DNA of 16,806 nt, taken from contig DBCG01000023.1 in the NCBI GenBank assembly GCA_002292945.1, positions 1 through 16,806 on the forward strand, read 5' to 3'. Of this stretch, positions 6,322 to 12,899 are shown piece by piece. Position 1 is the stretch's first letter; each line of letters starts with the position of its first letter. This DNA comes from Proteobacteria bacterium UBA964 (GTDB taxonomy: Bacteria > Pseudomonadota > Gammaproteobacteria > Steroidobacterales > Steroidobacteraceae). Position numbers and translations under genes: made by a program. The notes under the pieces are model-generated. The model was not told the origin of the DNA. It did no database searches and saw only the letters and a program-made list of their open reading frames with translations.

Positions 6322-7158
6322 TCACACTGGCCACTGGGACCAGATCGGCAGGTTCAGCCACCAGCTCCACCACTCGGGCCAGCCTCGGCTCCAGAAGGGG
6401 CCACTGAGCACAATGCACAGCGCACTGAACAAGACAGCCGCCAATGCCAGGAAGAGACCGACTCGGTGGATACCCAATGTGCCCACCGAATAACCGATGA
6501 AATCGCGGAAAAAAGTGTCCTCATGCTCTGGCGTTTTGACCGTTTGCCCAGGCTGAGGGTTGGTCGAGGACAGAACCAGGCCACCGTGCAGCGACAGGGC
6601 AAACACGCTGGCGAAGAAGAAACTCACAGCGATCATGTGCGCCGGGTTGTAGTGGAAGTGCAGGTACTGGTACGCCACGTTCGACACCCAATCGAGATGG
6701 CTGTAGATGCCGTAGGGGAACGCATGCCCCCAAGCACCGAGCAGCAACGGTCGCACCACCTGCAGGGTGGCATAGGCGAGGATCGCGCTACCGAAGGCGA
6801 TCGGCACATGGAATCCCATGCCGAGCTTGCGGCAGATCTCCACCTCCCGCAGCGCCCACGATGTGAATGCGACCAACGCGCAGATCGTCACCAACTGCCA
6901 GAGCCCGCCTTCGGCGATCGGCGCGAGACCGAGCCCGTACTTGAGGTCGGGCGGCGCGATGCTTATCTGCCAGAGGTTCCAGGTCGGTCCGATCGCCGCG
7001 CCGTAGACCAGCAACAGCGTACCGAGCACGGCCGCCAGCGCCGAGACGACGCCGAAGAAGCCGACGTAGAACGGTCCGACCCAGAAGTCGAACAGGTCCC
7101 CGCCGACCAGCGTGCCGCCACGGACGCGGTATTTCCTTTCAAAATTCAGCATTGCCAT
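6322..7158 (-). CDS. pufL: Reaction centre L subunit, 278 aa, with a compositional break inside it
   Basis: Partner of PufM in the type-II reaction centre. Key residues are offset by +1 from the usual numbering: His169 in YLHFHYNP, His174 in NPAHM (special-pair ligand), and His191 (SLHGG) and His231 (GIHRVGLF) for the iron. The length is normal and the frame is intact. The first ~170 codons use ATC, CTC, GCG, CCG and TCG heavily, like bchZ and the genes to its right. The last ~90 use CTG, TTG, AGT, CCT and ACA, like pufM and the genes to its left. The product should fold, but may be a hybrid of two lineages. ATG 7158 has GGGGAAA upstream; a second ATG lies two codons on. Confidence 0.96.
   Translation of the reverse strand: MAMLNFERKYRVRGGTLVGGDLFDFWVGPFYVGFFGVVSALAAVLGTLLLVYGAAIGPTWNLWQISIAPPDLKYGLGLAPIAEGGLWQLVTICALVAFTSWALREVEICRKLGMGFHVPIAFGSAILAYATLQVVRPLLLGAWGHAFPYGIYSHLDWVSNVAYQYLHFHYNPAHMIAVSFFFASVFALSLHGGLVLSSTNPQPGQTVKTPEHEDTFFRDFIGYSVGTLGIHRVGLFLALAAVLFSALCIVLSGPFWSRGWPEWWSWWLNLPIWSQWPV
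6600..6720. other. Composition break (recombination or assembly join) inside conserved pufL
   Basis: Base composition and codon preference change between roughly these positions, within codons for GIYSHLDW through NPAHM and FFFASVF. No insertion sequence, tRNA, direct repeat or frameshift marks the point. Limits are by eye and approximate. Confidence 0.6.
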
Positions 7159-7211
7159 GACATTTCCCCGTCAACAGCTGCCATGAGGGTTGCTTATCGA
7201 TGAACCGCCGC

Positions 7212-7249
7212 GGGCGACGGGACGGTCCGAACGGACCGGCCCGCCACCC
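7212..7249 (-). promoter_or_regulatory. Strong intercistronic hairpin between pufA and pufL
   Basis: On the minus-strand RNA two 17-nt arms (7249-7233 and 7228-7212) pair around a GTTC loop. The inner core is GGTCC/GGACC. There is one mismatch and two wobble pairs by my pairing. It starts 13 nt after the pufA stop. Such hairpins protect the pufBA message from 3' decay and keep LH1 in excess over the reaction centre. No T-run follows, so it is unlikely to be a full terminator. Confidence 0.8.
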
Positions 7250-7262
7250 GTAGCGATCCGGG

Positions 7263-7472
7263 TCAGCCGCCCGGCAACGGCGCGTTGTGCTGCACATTGC
7301 GTGCAGCAGACGGCGCCGGAGCGAGGCAGGTTCCACTACCCGTCCCGTCGAGCCAGCACGAATACTTCGTGCTGAGTTGGACGAAGTGGTTCGTCGCGAC
7401 GATCGTCGCCACGAGCGCGCCACCGATGATGATCACCTTGCGGGGATCCATGAGCATCCAAATACGCCACAT
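7263..7472 (-). CDS. pufA: LH1 core antenna alpha chain, 69 aa
   Basis: Single-helix BChl-binding protein of the ring around the reaction centre. It opens MWRIWMLMDPRKV, the usual LH1-alpha start with the DPR motif. The ligand His29 lies in TNHFVQLST, and Trp at +11 from it (KYSCWL) is conserved. The helix runs about residues 14-36. The residue just before the His is Asn, where Ile or another hydrophobic is common. The C-terminal tail of about 27 residues is long and rich in Ala/Pro with two Cys (one in YSCW, one in SGTCLAP). It starts 27 bp after pufB, with AAGGAGAAC upstream of ATG 7472. Confidence 0.93.
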   Translation of the reverse strand: MWRIWMLMDPRKVIIIGGALVATIVATNHFVQLSTKYSCWLDGTGSGTCLAPAPSAARNVQHNAPLPGG

Positions 7473-7499
7473 AACAGTTCTCCTTTGACTTTCAGGTGA

Positions 7500-7643
7500 T
7501 CAGAACCAGGGGACCCAGTTCCAGATCAGGTAATGCGCGAGCACGGACGTGAAGAACCACGCGCCGGTCGCGAGCCAGAAGAAACGGTTGATGGCGCGTG
7601 CCTCATCAGGCGTCGCACCGGATATGCTTTTTGCTTCAGCCAT
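7500..7643 (-). CDS. pufB: LH1 core antenna beta chain, 47 aa
   Basis: Too short for a general ORF cut-off but clear. It begins MAEAKSISGATPDEARAINR, has one transmembrane helix at about 22-42, and ends WNWVPWF. The BChl-ligand His36... lies in VLAHYLIW (His at residue 37 counting the initiator), with Trp at +9 (PWF) as usual. The second, N-terminal His normally 18 residues earlier is replaced by Asn19 (AINRFF). ATG 7643 has a perfect AGGAGG (7653-7658) 9 nt upstream. No pufQ lies between it and bchZ, and no pufX follows pufM. Confidence 0.93.
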   Translation of the reverse strand: MAEAKSISGATPDEARAINRFFWLATGAWFFTSVLAHYLIWNWVPWF

Positions 7644-7705
7644 TACGGATTTCCTCCTACTAAACTAAACAACGTTGCTTTTCCGCGCACTCCCGCACGG
7701 CAGGG

Positions 7706-7770
7706 ATTGTCGGCTGCGACCCGGGTCGCAACCTGCGCCGGTGACCCTGCGGCCACCGTCGCCCGACAAT
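7706..7770 (-). other. Folded three-way RNA element in the bchZ-pufB gap
   Basis: An outer 8-bp stem ATTGTCGG/CCGACAAT (7706-7713 with 7763-7770) encloses two hairpins. One is a perfect 16-bp palindrome TGCGACCCGGGTCGCA (7715-7730). The other is CGGTGACC-CTGC-GGCCACCG (7739-7758, one mismatch). It lies about 60 nt upstream of pufB. A leader or processing structure that sets the 5' end of stable pufBA mRNA is the likely role, by analogy with puf operons. The palindrome could also be a protein-binding site. The whole 7644-7818 gap holds no ORF; a smaller ATGCC-AGC-GGCAT hairpin (7795-7807) lies nearer bchZ. Confidence 0.6.
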
Positions 7771-7818
7771 GCTTCTCCCCTTCTTCGCGGCTCGATGCCG
7801 CTGGCATGGCTCTCCTGC

Positions 7819-9273
7819 TCATGCCGCACGCCCTCCGGCGAGCTCCGCCCGCGCGCGTGTCACGCGGGCCGCCGTCACGCGCGTCTCCCCGGCCTGCCGT
7901 GCGGCACGCTCAGCAGCGTCACGCAGGGCCTTGGCGGCGGAGATACGCACCAGATAGGGTTCATCGGCGACATGCTCATCGAGCAGCCGCAACGCGTCCT
8001 CGTCCCAGACGCAAGGCTCACGCATCGCGCGCGCCGGGGTCGGATCGACCCGGTCGAGCTCGGTGCCGAGCGGCAGGATGTGGAACAGCGCATCGAACAG
8101 CGCGTTGCACACTTCCTGCACGAGGTAGGTGGCGCCGGCGTAGCCCATGAAGGGAGTGCCGGTGTGACGCCGTATGACCGCCCCGGGGAACGACGCCGGG
8201 ACATAGATGGCACGAGGTCCGAGCTCGGCCAGGTACATGCGCTCGTTGTAGCTACCGAATAGCACGAGGGGGGTTTTCTCGCGTATCGCTTGACGAACGG
8301 CCGCGTTGTCGGGCTTGACTCCGGGCCGTCGCGCAAACGAGAACTTGCACGGCAGACCGAGCTCGGATTCGAGGAAGTGGCGCAAGCCACGCGCGTAGGT
8401 CTCGCCCGCCACGACGGCGAAACTCGCGGTGCCGAAGAAGTCCTGAGTGACCGAACGCCACAGGTCCCACAACGGCTTGATGGTGGTGTGTTTCTCGCGC
8501 TCGATGAACGGCTCGGGATCGAGTCCGAGCAGTTCGCCCAACGATCGCAGGAACTTGGTGGTGCTGTGCAGGCCGATGGGAGCCTGAAGCCAGGGACGCT
8601 CCAGTCCCTCGCAGAGCAGCTTGCCGTACTCACGGTACAGGCAGACATTCGCGTCCGCATCGGCGAGCTTGGTGATGTCCGCGAGGTGTGAGCCCAGCGG
8701 GAACTCCATGTTGACCTCTGCACCGATGCCTTCGACGAGGCGGCGGATCTCGGCGAGGTCGGAAGGCATGTTGAACATGCCGTAAGCGGGCCCGATGATG
8801 TTGACGCGGGGCTTCGCCCCTTCGGCGCGCGGCTTGGGCGCCGGCACCTTCTTCGGACCGAACTCGGTCCACAACCACCACAACGCACGGTTCGCGCATT
8901 GCCACTGATCTTCGTCGATGGTGCGCGGCAGGAACCGCTTGATCGCGGTGCCCTCTGGGGTCACACCGCCACCGATCATCTCGGCGATGGAGCCCGTCAC
9001 CACCACCGCCGGCAGGTCAGGATCGAGCACCTTGTGGGCGCGTTTCATCGCGCCTTCGGTGCCGTGTTGACCGAGTTCCTCTTCGGCGAGTCCGGTCACC
9101 ACCACGGGCAGTTCGTGCGGCGGCAACGCGTCGGTGTAATGCAGCACCGAGGTCACGGGCAGGTTCTCGCAGCCGACCGGGCCGTCGACGATCACCTGCA
9201 AGCCCTTGATGGCGGCGAACGCGTACACCGCCCCCCAATAGCCGCCGGCGCGATCGTGATCGAGCACCAGCAT
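7819..9273 (-). CDS. bchZ: Chlorophyllide a reductase subunit Z, 484 aa
   Basis: With BchY forms the catalytic NB-protein-like heterotetramer that reduces the C7-C8 bond of chlorophyllide a, fed by BchX. The nitrogenase-like alpha/beta fold is indicated by MLVLDHDRAGGYWGAVYAF, by KGLQVIVDGPVGCENLPVTS (about residues 24-43, with the cluster-region Cys in VGCEN), and by IGPAYGMFNMPSDLAEIRRL in the middle. YAGATYLVQEVCNALFDALF lies near the C-terminus. Length is as expected (about 480-490). ATG 9273 shares one base with the bchY stop (TGATG), so translation is coupled. The last ~25 residues are an Ala/Arg-rich tail. Confidence 0.96.
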   Translation of the reverse strand: MLVLDHDRAGGYWGAVYAFAAIKGLQVIVDGPVGCENLPVTSVLHYTDALPPHELPVVVTGLAEEELGQHGTEGAMKRAHKVLDPDLPAVVVTGSIAEMIGGGVTPEGTAIKRFLPRTIDEDQWQCANRALWWLWTEFGPKKVPAPKPRAEGAKPRVNIIGPAYGMFNMPSDLAEIRRLVEGIGAEVNMEFPLGSHLADITKLADADANVCLYREYGKLLCEGLERPWLQAPIGLHSTTKFLRSLGELLGLDPEPFIEREKHTTIKPLWDLWRSVTQDFFGTASFAVVAGETYARGLRHFLESELGLPCKFSFARRPGVKPDNAAVRQAIREKTPLVLFGSYNERMYLAELGPRAIYVPASFPGAVIRRHTGTPFMGYAGATYLVQEVCNALFDALFHILPLGTELDRVDPTPARAMREPCVWDEDALRLLDEHVADEPYLVRISAAKALRDAAERAARQAGETRVTAARVTRARAELAGGRAA

Positions 9274-10838
9274 CAGAGCATCTCCTCGGCCTTGCGCGCC
9301 TTGGCCTGCTTGTCGAGCTTGCGACGGTAGGCTTCGCGGAACTCCGGGCGCGGCTGAGGCTGGTCGGACCAGATGCCGGAGGTATCGCCCTCACCCACAC
9401 CCGCGAAGAAGCTGCGCATCTCGTCGAAGCGCGCCTTGCCCTCCATGGCCGTGTTGATGAGGTGCGCGAGCGATCCGGCGCCGGCAGCCCCCATCAGCGG
9501 TCGTGAGGAGATGAGGTTGGTGAAGTAGAGCGCGGGCGTCGCCGCCTCCTTGGCCTTCTGCACCACCGGCGTGGTGCCGATGGCGAGGTCCGGTCGGAAC
9601 TCGGCGAACGCCGCGAGGTCCTGCTCCAGCGAAGCACGGTACTGCACGTGCACGCCGTGCGCCTCCAGCCACTCACGGTCGGCCTCAGACCAACGGGTGC
9701 GCGGGCAGGCGGTGCCGACATAACGCAGGTCCGCACCGCTCTCGACGAGCAGGCGACCGACCAGCAACTCGGAGCCCTCGTAGCCCGAGAGCGTGATGCG
9801 ACCGCGGATCGGTGCGGCAGCGAGCGCTGCGCGGATGGCCGGCAGCGCACGGGCCTTCGCAGCGTCGATCTGTGCGCGCGGTATGTCACAGGTTGCGCCG
9901 ATCGCCTCGAGCCACGCGGCGGTACCGTGTTCACCGACCGGCGCGGAACCGACGATGGGTCGACCGGCTGCCTCGAACTCCCGGCAGGACGCGGTGTAGA
10001 ACGGATGGATCGCGGCGATCACGGAACCGTCGAGCGCGGCATAGAGCTCGCGCCACTCGCGGGTCGGGACCACCTGCCCCGCGGCGAGCCCCATCGGCTC
10101 GAGCAACATGCCGATGCCGACCGGATCGGCGGGGAACATCTCGCCGAGCAGCGTGACCGTGCGCTGGGCGGCGCGCCCGTTACGCGGCGCCGGCACCGGC
10201 CCGGCCTCCACTTCGTGGCGCGCGTAACGCAGCATCGCGCCGGCGAGCACGTCCTTCGCCTCGGCGTGGGTCGGGATGCCGAAGCCCGGCACATCGATAC
10301 CGATGATGCGCACGCCGTTGATCGCTTTCGGCAGCAGCTGCAACGGCACGCCGGAGGCGGTCGGCACACAGAGATTGGTGATCACCACGGCGTCGTACTG
10401 ATCGGGGTCGGCGATCGAGTGCACCGCGTCGCGGATGTCCTCGAACAGCTTGCCGGTGACCAAGGTCTCGGAGTTGAACGGCACATAGCCGACCGTGCGG
10501 CGAGCGCCATAGAAATGCGAGGTGAACGTGAGACCGTACACGCAGCAGGCGGAACCGGAGAGGATCGTCGCGGTGCGACGCATCCGCAGTCCGACGCGCA
10601 ACGATCCGAACGCCGGACACATGCTCTGCGGCTGGTCGTGCGGACCGGCCGGATAGTCCTTCGCGTACTGCGCCAAGGTCTCGCTCTTGCCGGCCGCGGC
10701 AGCGGCGGCGCGCATCGTCTCCCGACCGCCGTGGCAGCCGCCGCCCGCGCCCGTCACCGGGCCCGCCGCAGCCACGGGCGCAGCGCCCTCAGGGGCGATC
10801 TCGTGGAACCCGGCGATTTCGGTATCGAGCGCGCTCAT
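9273..10838 (-). CDS. bchY: Chlorophyllide a reductase subunit Y, 521 aa
   Basis: Partner of BchZ. The start at 10838 gives MSALDTEIAGFHEIAPEG and follows the bchX stop by a single base (TGA-C-ATG). The longer frame to 11147 is antisense-free read-through within bchX and is rejected. The N-terminus holds GGGCHGGRETMR. Cys74 in SMCPAFGSLR and Cys98/Cys99 in GSACCVYGLTF are the likely [4Fe-4S] ligands. The SHFYGARRTVGYVPF and VITNLCVPTASG blocks are typical of the family. Length is in the usual range (about 480-530). Confidence 0.96.
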   Translation of the reverse strand: MSALDTEIAGFHEIAPEGAAPVAAAGPVTGAGGGCHGGRETMRAAAAAAGKSETLAQYAKDYPAGPHDQPQSMCPAFGSLRVGLRMRRTATILSGSACCVYGLTFTSHFYGARRTVGYVPFNSETLVTGKLFEDIRDAVHSIADPDQYDAVVITNLCVPTASGVPLQLLPKAINGVRIIGIDVPGFGIPTHAEAKDVLAGAMLRYARHEVEAGPVPAPRNGRAAQRTVTLLGEMFPADPVGIGMLLEPMGLAAGQVVPTREWRELYAALDGSVIAAIHPFYTASCREFEAAGRPIVGSAPVGEHGTAAWLEAIGATCDIPRAQIDAAKARALPAIRAALAAAPIRGRITLSGYEGSELLVGRLLVESGADLRYVGTACPRTRWSEADREWLEAHGVHVQYRASLEQDLAAFAEFRPDLAIGTTPVVQKAKEAATPALYFTNLISSRPLMGAAGAGSLAHLINTAMEGKARFDEMRSFFAGVGEGDTSGIWSDQPQPRPEFREAYRRKLDKQAKARKAEEML

Positions 10839-10839
10839 G

Positions 10840-11853
10840 TCAGACCGTGTCGTACACGACCTCCAGCGAGGGCTTGTGGATCTGCGAACTGCCGCACATG
10901 TCCTCGAAGGTCGCCGGTTGCAGCACCACGCCACGACCGACCGCTTCGCCCTTGAAGAGCCCGAGCAGCCCGTCCTGCGACAGCGGCTTCGGCCGGACCG
11001 GCGGCGCTTCGGCGACGTTCGCCGCAAGCTGCGAGAACAGGCTGCCCCACTCGCTCTCGGGACGGCCGATGATCTCGTAGTTGGCGCTCTTGCGACGGAT
11101 GTCGTCGTGCGCCGGGATCGCGGCGAGCACCGGGATGCCGGCCGCATCGGCGAAGGCCTGGGCCTCGCCCGTGCCGTCGTCCTTGTTGATCACGAGGCCG
11201 GCGACACCGACGTTGCCACCGAGCTTGCGGAAGTACTCCACCGCCGAGCAGACGTTGTTCGCGACATAGAGCGACTGCAGGTCGTTGCTGCCGACGACGA
11301 TGACCTTCTGGCACATGTCGCGGGCGATCGGCAGACCGAAGCCGCCGCAGACGACATCGCCGAGGAAATCGAGCAGCACATAGTCGAAGCCCCACTCATG
11401 GAAGCCGAGCTTCTCGAGGGTCTCGAACCCGTGGATGATGCCGCGTCCACCGCAGCCACGGCCGACCTCCGGTCCGCCGAGCTCCATGGCGAACACGCCA
11501 TCGCGCTTGAAGCAGACATCGCCGATCTCGACCTGCTCGCCGGCGAGCTTCTTGCGCGAAGAGGTCTCGATGATCGTCGGGCAGGCACGCCCGCCGAACA
11601 GCAAGGAGGTCGTGTCGCTCTTCGGATCGCAGCCGATGAGCAGGACCTTCTTGCCTTGGCAGGCCATCATGTAGCTGAGGTTGGCGAGGGTGAAACTCTT
11701 GCCGATGCCGCCCTTGCCGTAGATCGCGATGATCTGCGTCTCCTTGGTGACGGCTGTCGGTACGATCGGCGACGGCTCGATGGAGGCCTCGGCACGCGTG
11801 CTGCGCTTCAGGCGCTCCACCGGGATCGACACTGTTTCAGCGGGGGGGGTCAT
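10840..11853 (-). CDS. bchX: Chlorophyllide a reductase iron protein subunit X, 337 aa
   Basis: ATP-dependent electron donor to BchYZ, homologous to NifH and BchL. The P-loop YGKGGIGKS is at about residues 45-53 after a ~40-residue N-terminal extension. The two cluster-ligand cysteines are Cys134 (GRGCGGRGI) and Cys169 (DVVCGGFGLP). CDPKSDTTSLLFGGR follows the Walker region. The start at 11853 overlaps the bchC stop as ATGA. Upstream in-frame Met residues lie within bchC and are rejected. It belongs to the bchCXYZ run. Confidence 0.97.
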   Translation of the reverse strand: MTPPAETVSIPVERLKRSTRAEASIEPSPIVPTAVTKETQIIAIYGKGGIGKSFTLANLSYMMACQGKKVLLIGCDPKSDTTSLLFGGRACPTIIETSSRKKLAGEQVEIGDVCFKRDGVFAMELGGPEVGRGCGGRGIIHGFETLEKLGFHEWGFDYVLLDFLGDVVCGGFGLPIARDMCQKVIVVGSNDLQSLYVANNVCSAVEYFRKLGGNVGVAGLVINKDDGTGEAQAFADAAGIPVLAAIPAHDDIRRKSANYEIIGRPESEWGSLFSQLAANVAEAPPVRPKPLSQDGLLGLFKGEAVGRGVVLQPATFEDMCGSSQIHKPSLEVVYDTV

Positions 11854-12809
11854 GCGGCGTGCCTCCAATCCAGGATCATCTTCAGGCAATCGGTGTCCTC
11901 GAAAGCGCGGCGATACGCCTGCGCAGCGTCGGCGGCGTCGTGGCGATGGGTCACCAGGCCATCGAGCGACAGGCGGCCCGCATCGATGTGCGCGAGCACG
12001 GCCTTCATGTCGGAATCCTTCCATTCGGCGGCGATGCGGATGCGAGCCTCACGCATGAAGGCCTTCGGGAAGTCGAAGCTGAGCTCGCCGGGATAGAAGC
12101 CGGCGAGCACGATCTCACCGCCCGGCGCGAGGCGATCGAGCAGTCCGTCGAGGATCGCGGCATCGCCGCTGACGTCGTACACGGCGCGGTAGTCGCGACG
12201 CGGGTCGTCATCCGGTGCGACCACGGAGTAGAGCCCATCGCTTCGGGCCCGCGCGGCATTGCGCTCCCAGACGGTGGGCGCAAAAGCGCCTTCGGCGAGC
12301 GCGACACGGGCGAGCAGCCGACCGAGTACGCCGTGGCCGACGATGAGTTCGGGCGGTCGTGCGCCCGGTGCCGCCAAGGCATGACGGGCGGTCGCCGCGA
12401 GCGCCAAGAGCACCGCCGATTCACCCAAAGATTCGTCGATCGCCGTCACGCGCGCAGCGGGCACCACGACACGTGACGCCGCGCCGCCGAACAAGCCGCG
12501 CACTTCGCCGTAACAGCGCGCACCCGGCACGAACACGCGCTCGCCGAGGCGGCGGGTGCCCGCTACGGCAGCGCCCAACGCACTGATGCGGCCGACAGAT
12601 TCGTAACCGGGGACGAGGGGGTAGCCCATGCCGGGGAACGGCGGCATGCGGCCGGACCAAAGAAGACGCTCGGTCCCGGTGCTGATGCCGCTCCATTCGA
12701 TGTCGACGACGACATCCTCGGGCGCAGGCTCGCAGAGCGACAGACGAGCGAGCGCCAAGCGCTCGGGCCCCTCCAGCACGACTGCAAGTGTGTCCATCAC
12801 CTGACCCAT
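11850..12809 (-). CDS. bchC: 3-hydroxyethyl bacteriochlorophyllide a dehydrogenase, 319 aa
   Basis: Oxidises the C3 hydroxyethyl group to the acetyl of bacteriochlorophyll a. It is an MDR (alcohol-dehydrogenase-like) protein. EWSGISTGTERLLWSGRMP (about residues 34-52) and YPLVPGYESVGRI lead the catalytic domain. GERVFVPGARCYGEVRGLFGG follows. PELIVGHGVLGRLLARVAL is the Rossmann segment (about 152-171). The C-terminus ends LKMILDWRHAA. ATG 12809 has AGGAGG 5 nt upstream; a second Met four codons on has poorer spacing. The gene has its own promoter (12842-12869) with PpsR-type sites and starts the bchCXYZ-puf run within the larger superoperon. Confidence 0.95.
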   Translation of the reverse strand: MGQVMDTLAVVLEGPERLALARLSLCEPAPEDVVVDIEWSGISTGTERLLWSGRMPPFPGMGYPLVPGYESVGRISALGAAVAGTRRLGERVFVPGARCYGEVRGLFGGAASRVVVPAARVTAIDESLGESAVLLALAATARHALAAPGARPPELIVGHGVLGRLLARVALAEGAFAPTVWERNAARARSDGLYSVVAPDDDPRRDYRAVYDVSGDAAILDGLLDRLAPGGEIVLAGFYPGELSFDFPKAFMREARIRIAAEWKDSDMKAVLAHIDAGRLSLDGLVTHRHDAADAAQAYRRAFEDTDCLKMILDWRHAA

Positions 12810-12837
12810 ACAGGCCTCCTAGACCTGCTCCCTCTGT

Positions 12838-12855
12838 TGTCAGTGTACGCTTACG
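12838..12855 (-). promoter_or_regulatory. PpsR/CrtJ-type site over the -10 of bchC (near match)
   Basis: Plus strand TGTCAGTGTACGCTTACG, i.e. TGT-N12-ACG, one base off the TGT-N12-ACA consensus. It covers the -10-like hexamer TACACT (minus strand, 12842-12847). It lies 8 bp from the perfect site at 12864. Confidence 0.65.
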
Positions 12856-12869
12856 GGGCGTTGTGTCAA
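12842..12869 (-). promoter_or_regulatory. Sigma70-like promoter of bchC
   Basis: A perfect -35 TTGACA (12869-12864) and a -10-like TACACT (12847-12842) are separated by 16 bp. The predicted start would be about 25-30 nt before the bchC ATG. Both hexamers are covered by PpsR/CrtJ-type palindromes. Confidence 0.65.
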
Positions 12870-12881
12870 CTTACCGTGACA
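12864..12881 (-). promoter_or_regulatory. PpsR/CrtJ site over the -35 of bchC (perfect TGT-N12-ACA)
   Basis: TGTCAACTTACCGTGACA matches TGT-N12-ACA exactly and includes the -35 hexamer (TGTCAA on plus = TTGACA on minus). PpsR/CrtJ represses photosynthesis genes under oxygen by binding such pairs. Confidence 0.8.
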
Positions 12882-12899
12882 TCTTCCCGATCGGGGCCG

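Noticed and set aside
7644..7818. pufQ between bchZ and pufB
   Set aside because: The gap is only 175 bp, is filled by RNA structure and has no reading frame with a start site.
9648..12096. Long plus-strand ORFs of 435 and 469 codons opposite bchY and bchX
   Set aside because: They run antisense to strongly conserved genes, are rich in Arg/His/Ala/Asp as expected for GC-rich shadow frames, and show no recognisable motif.
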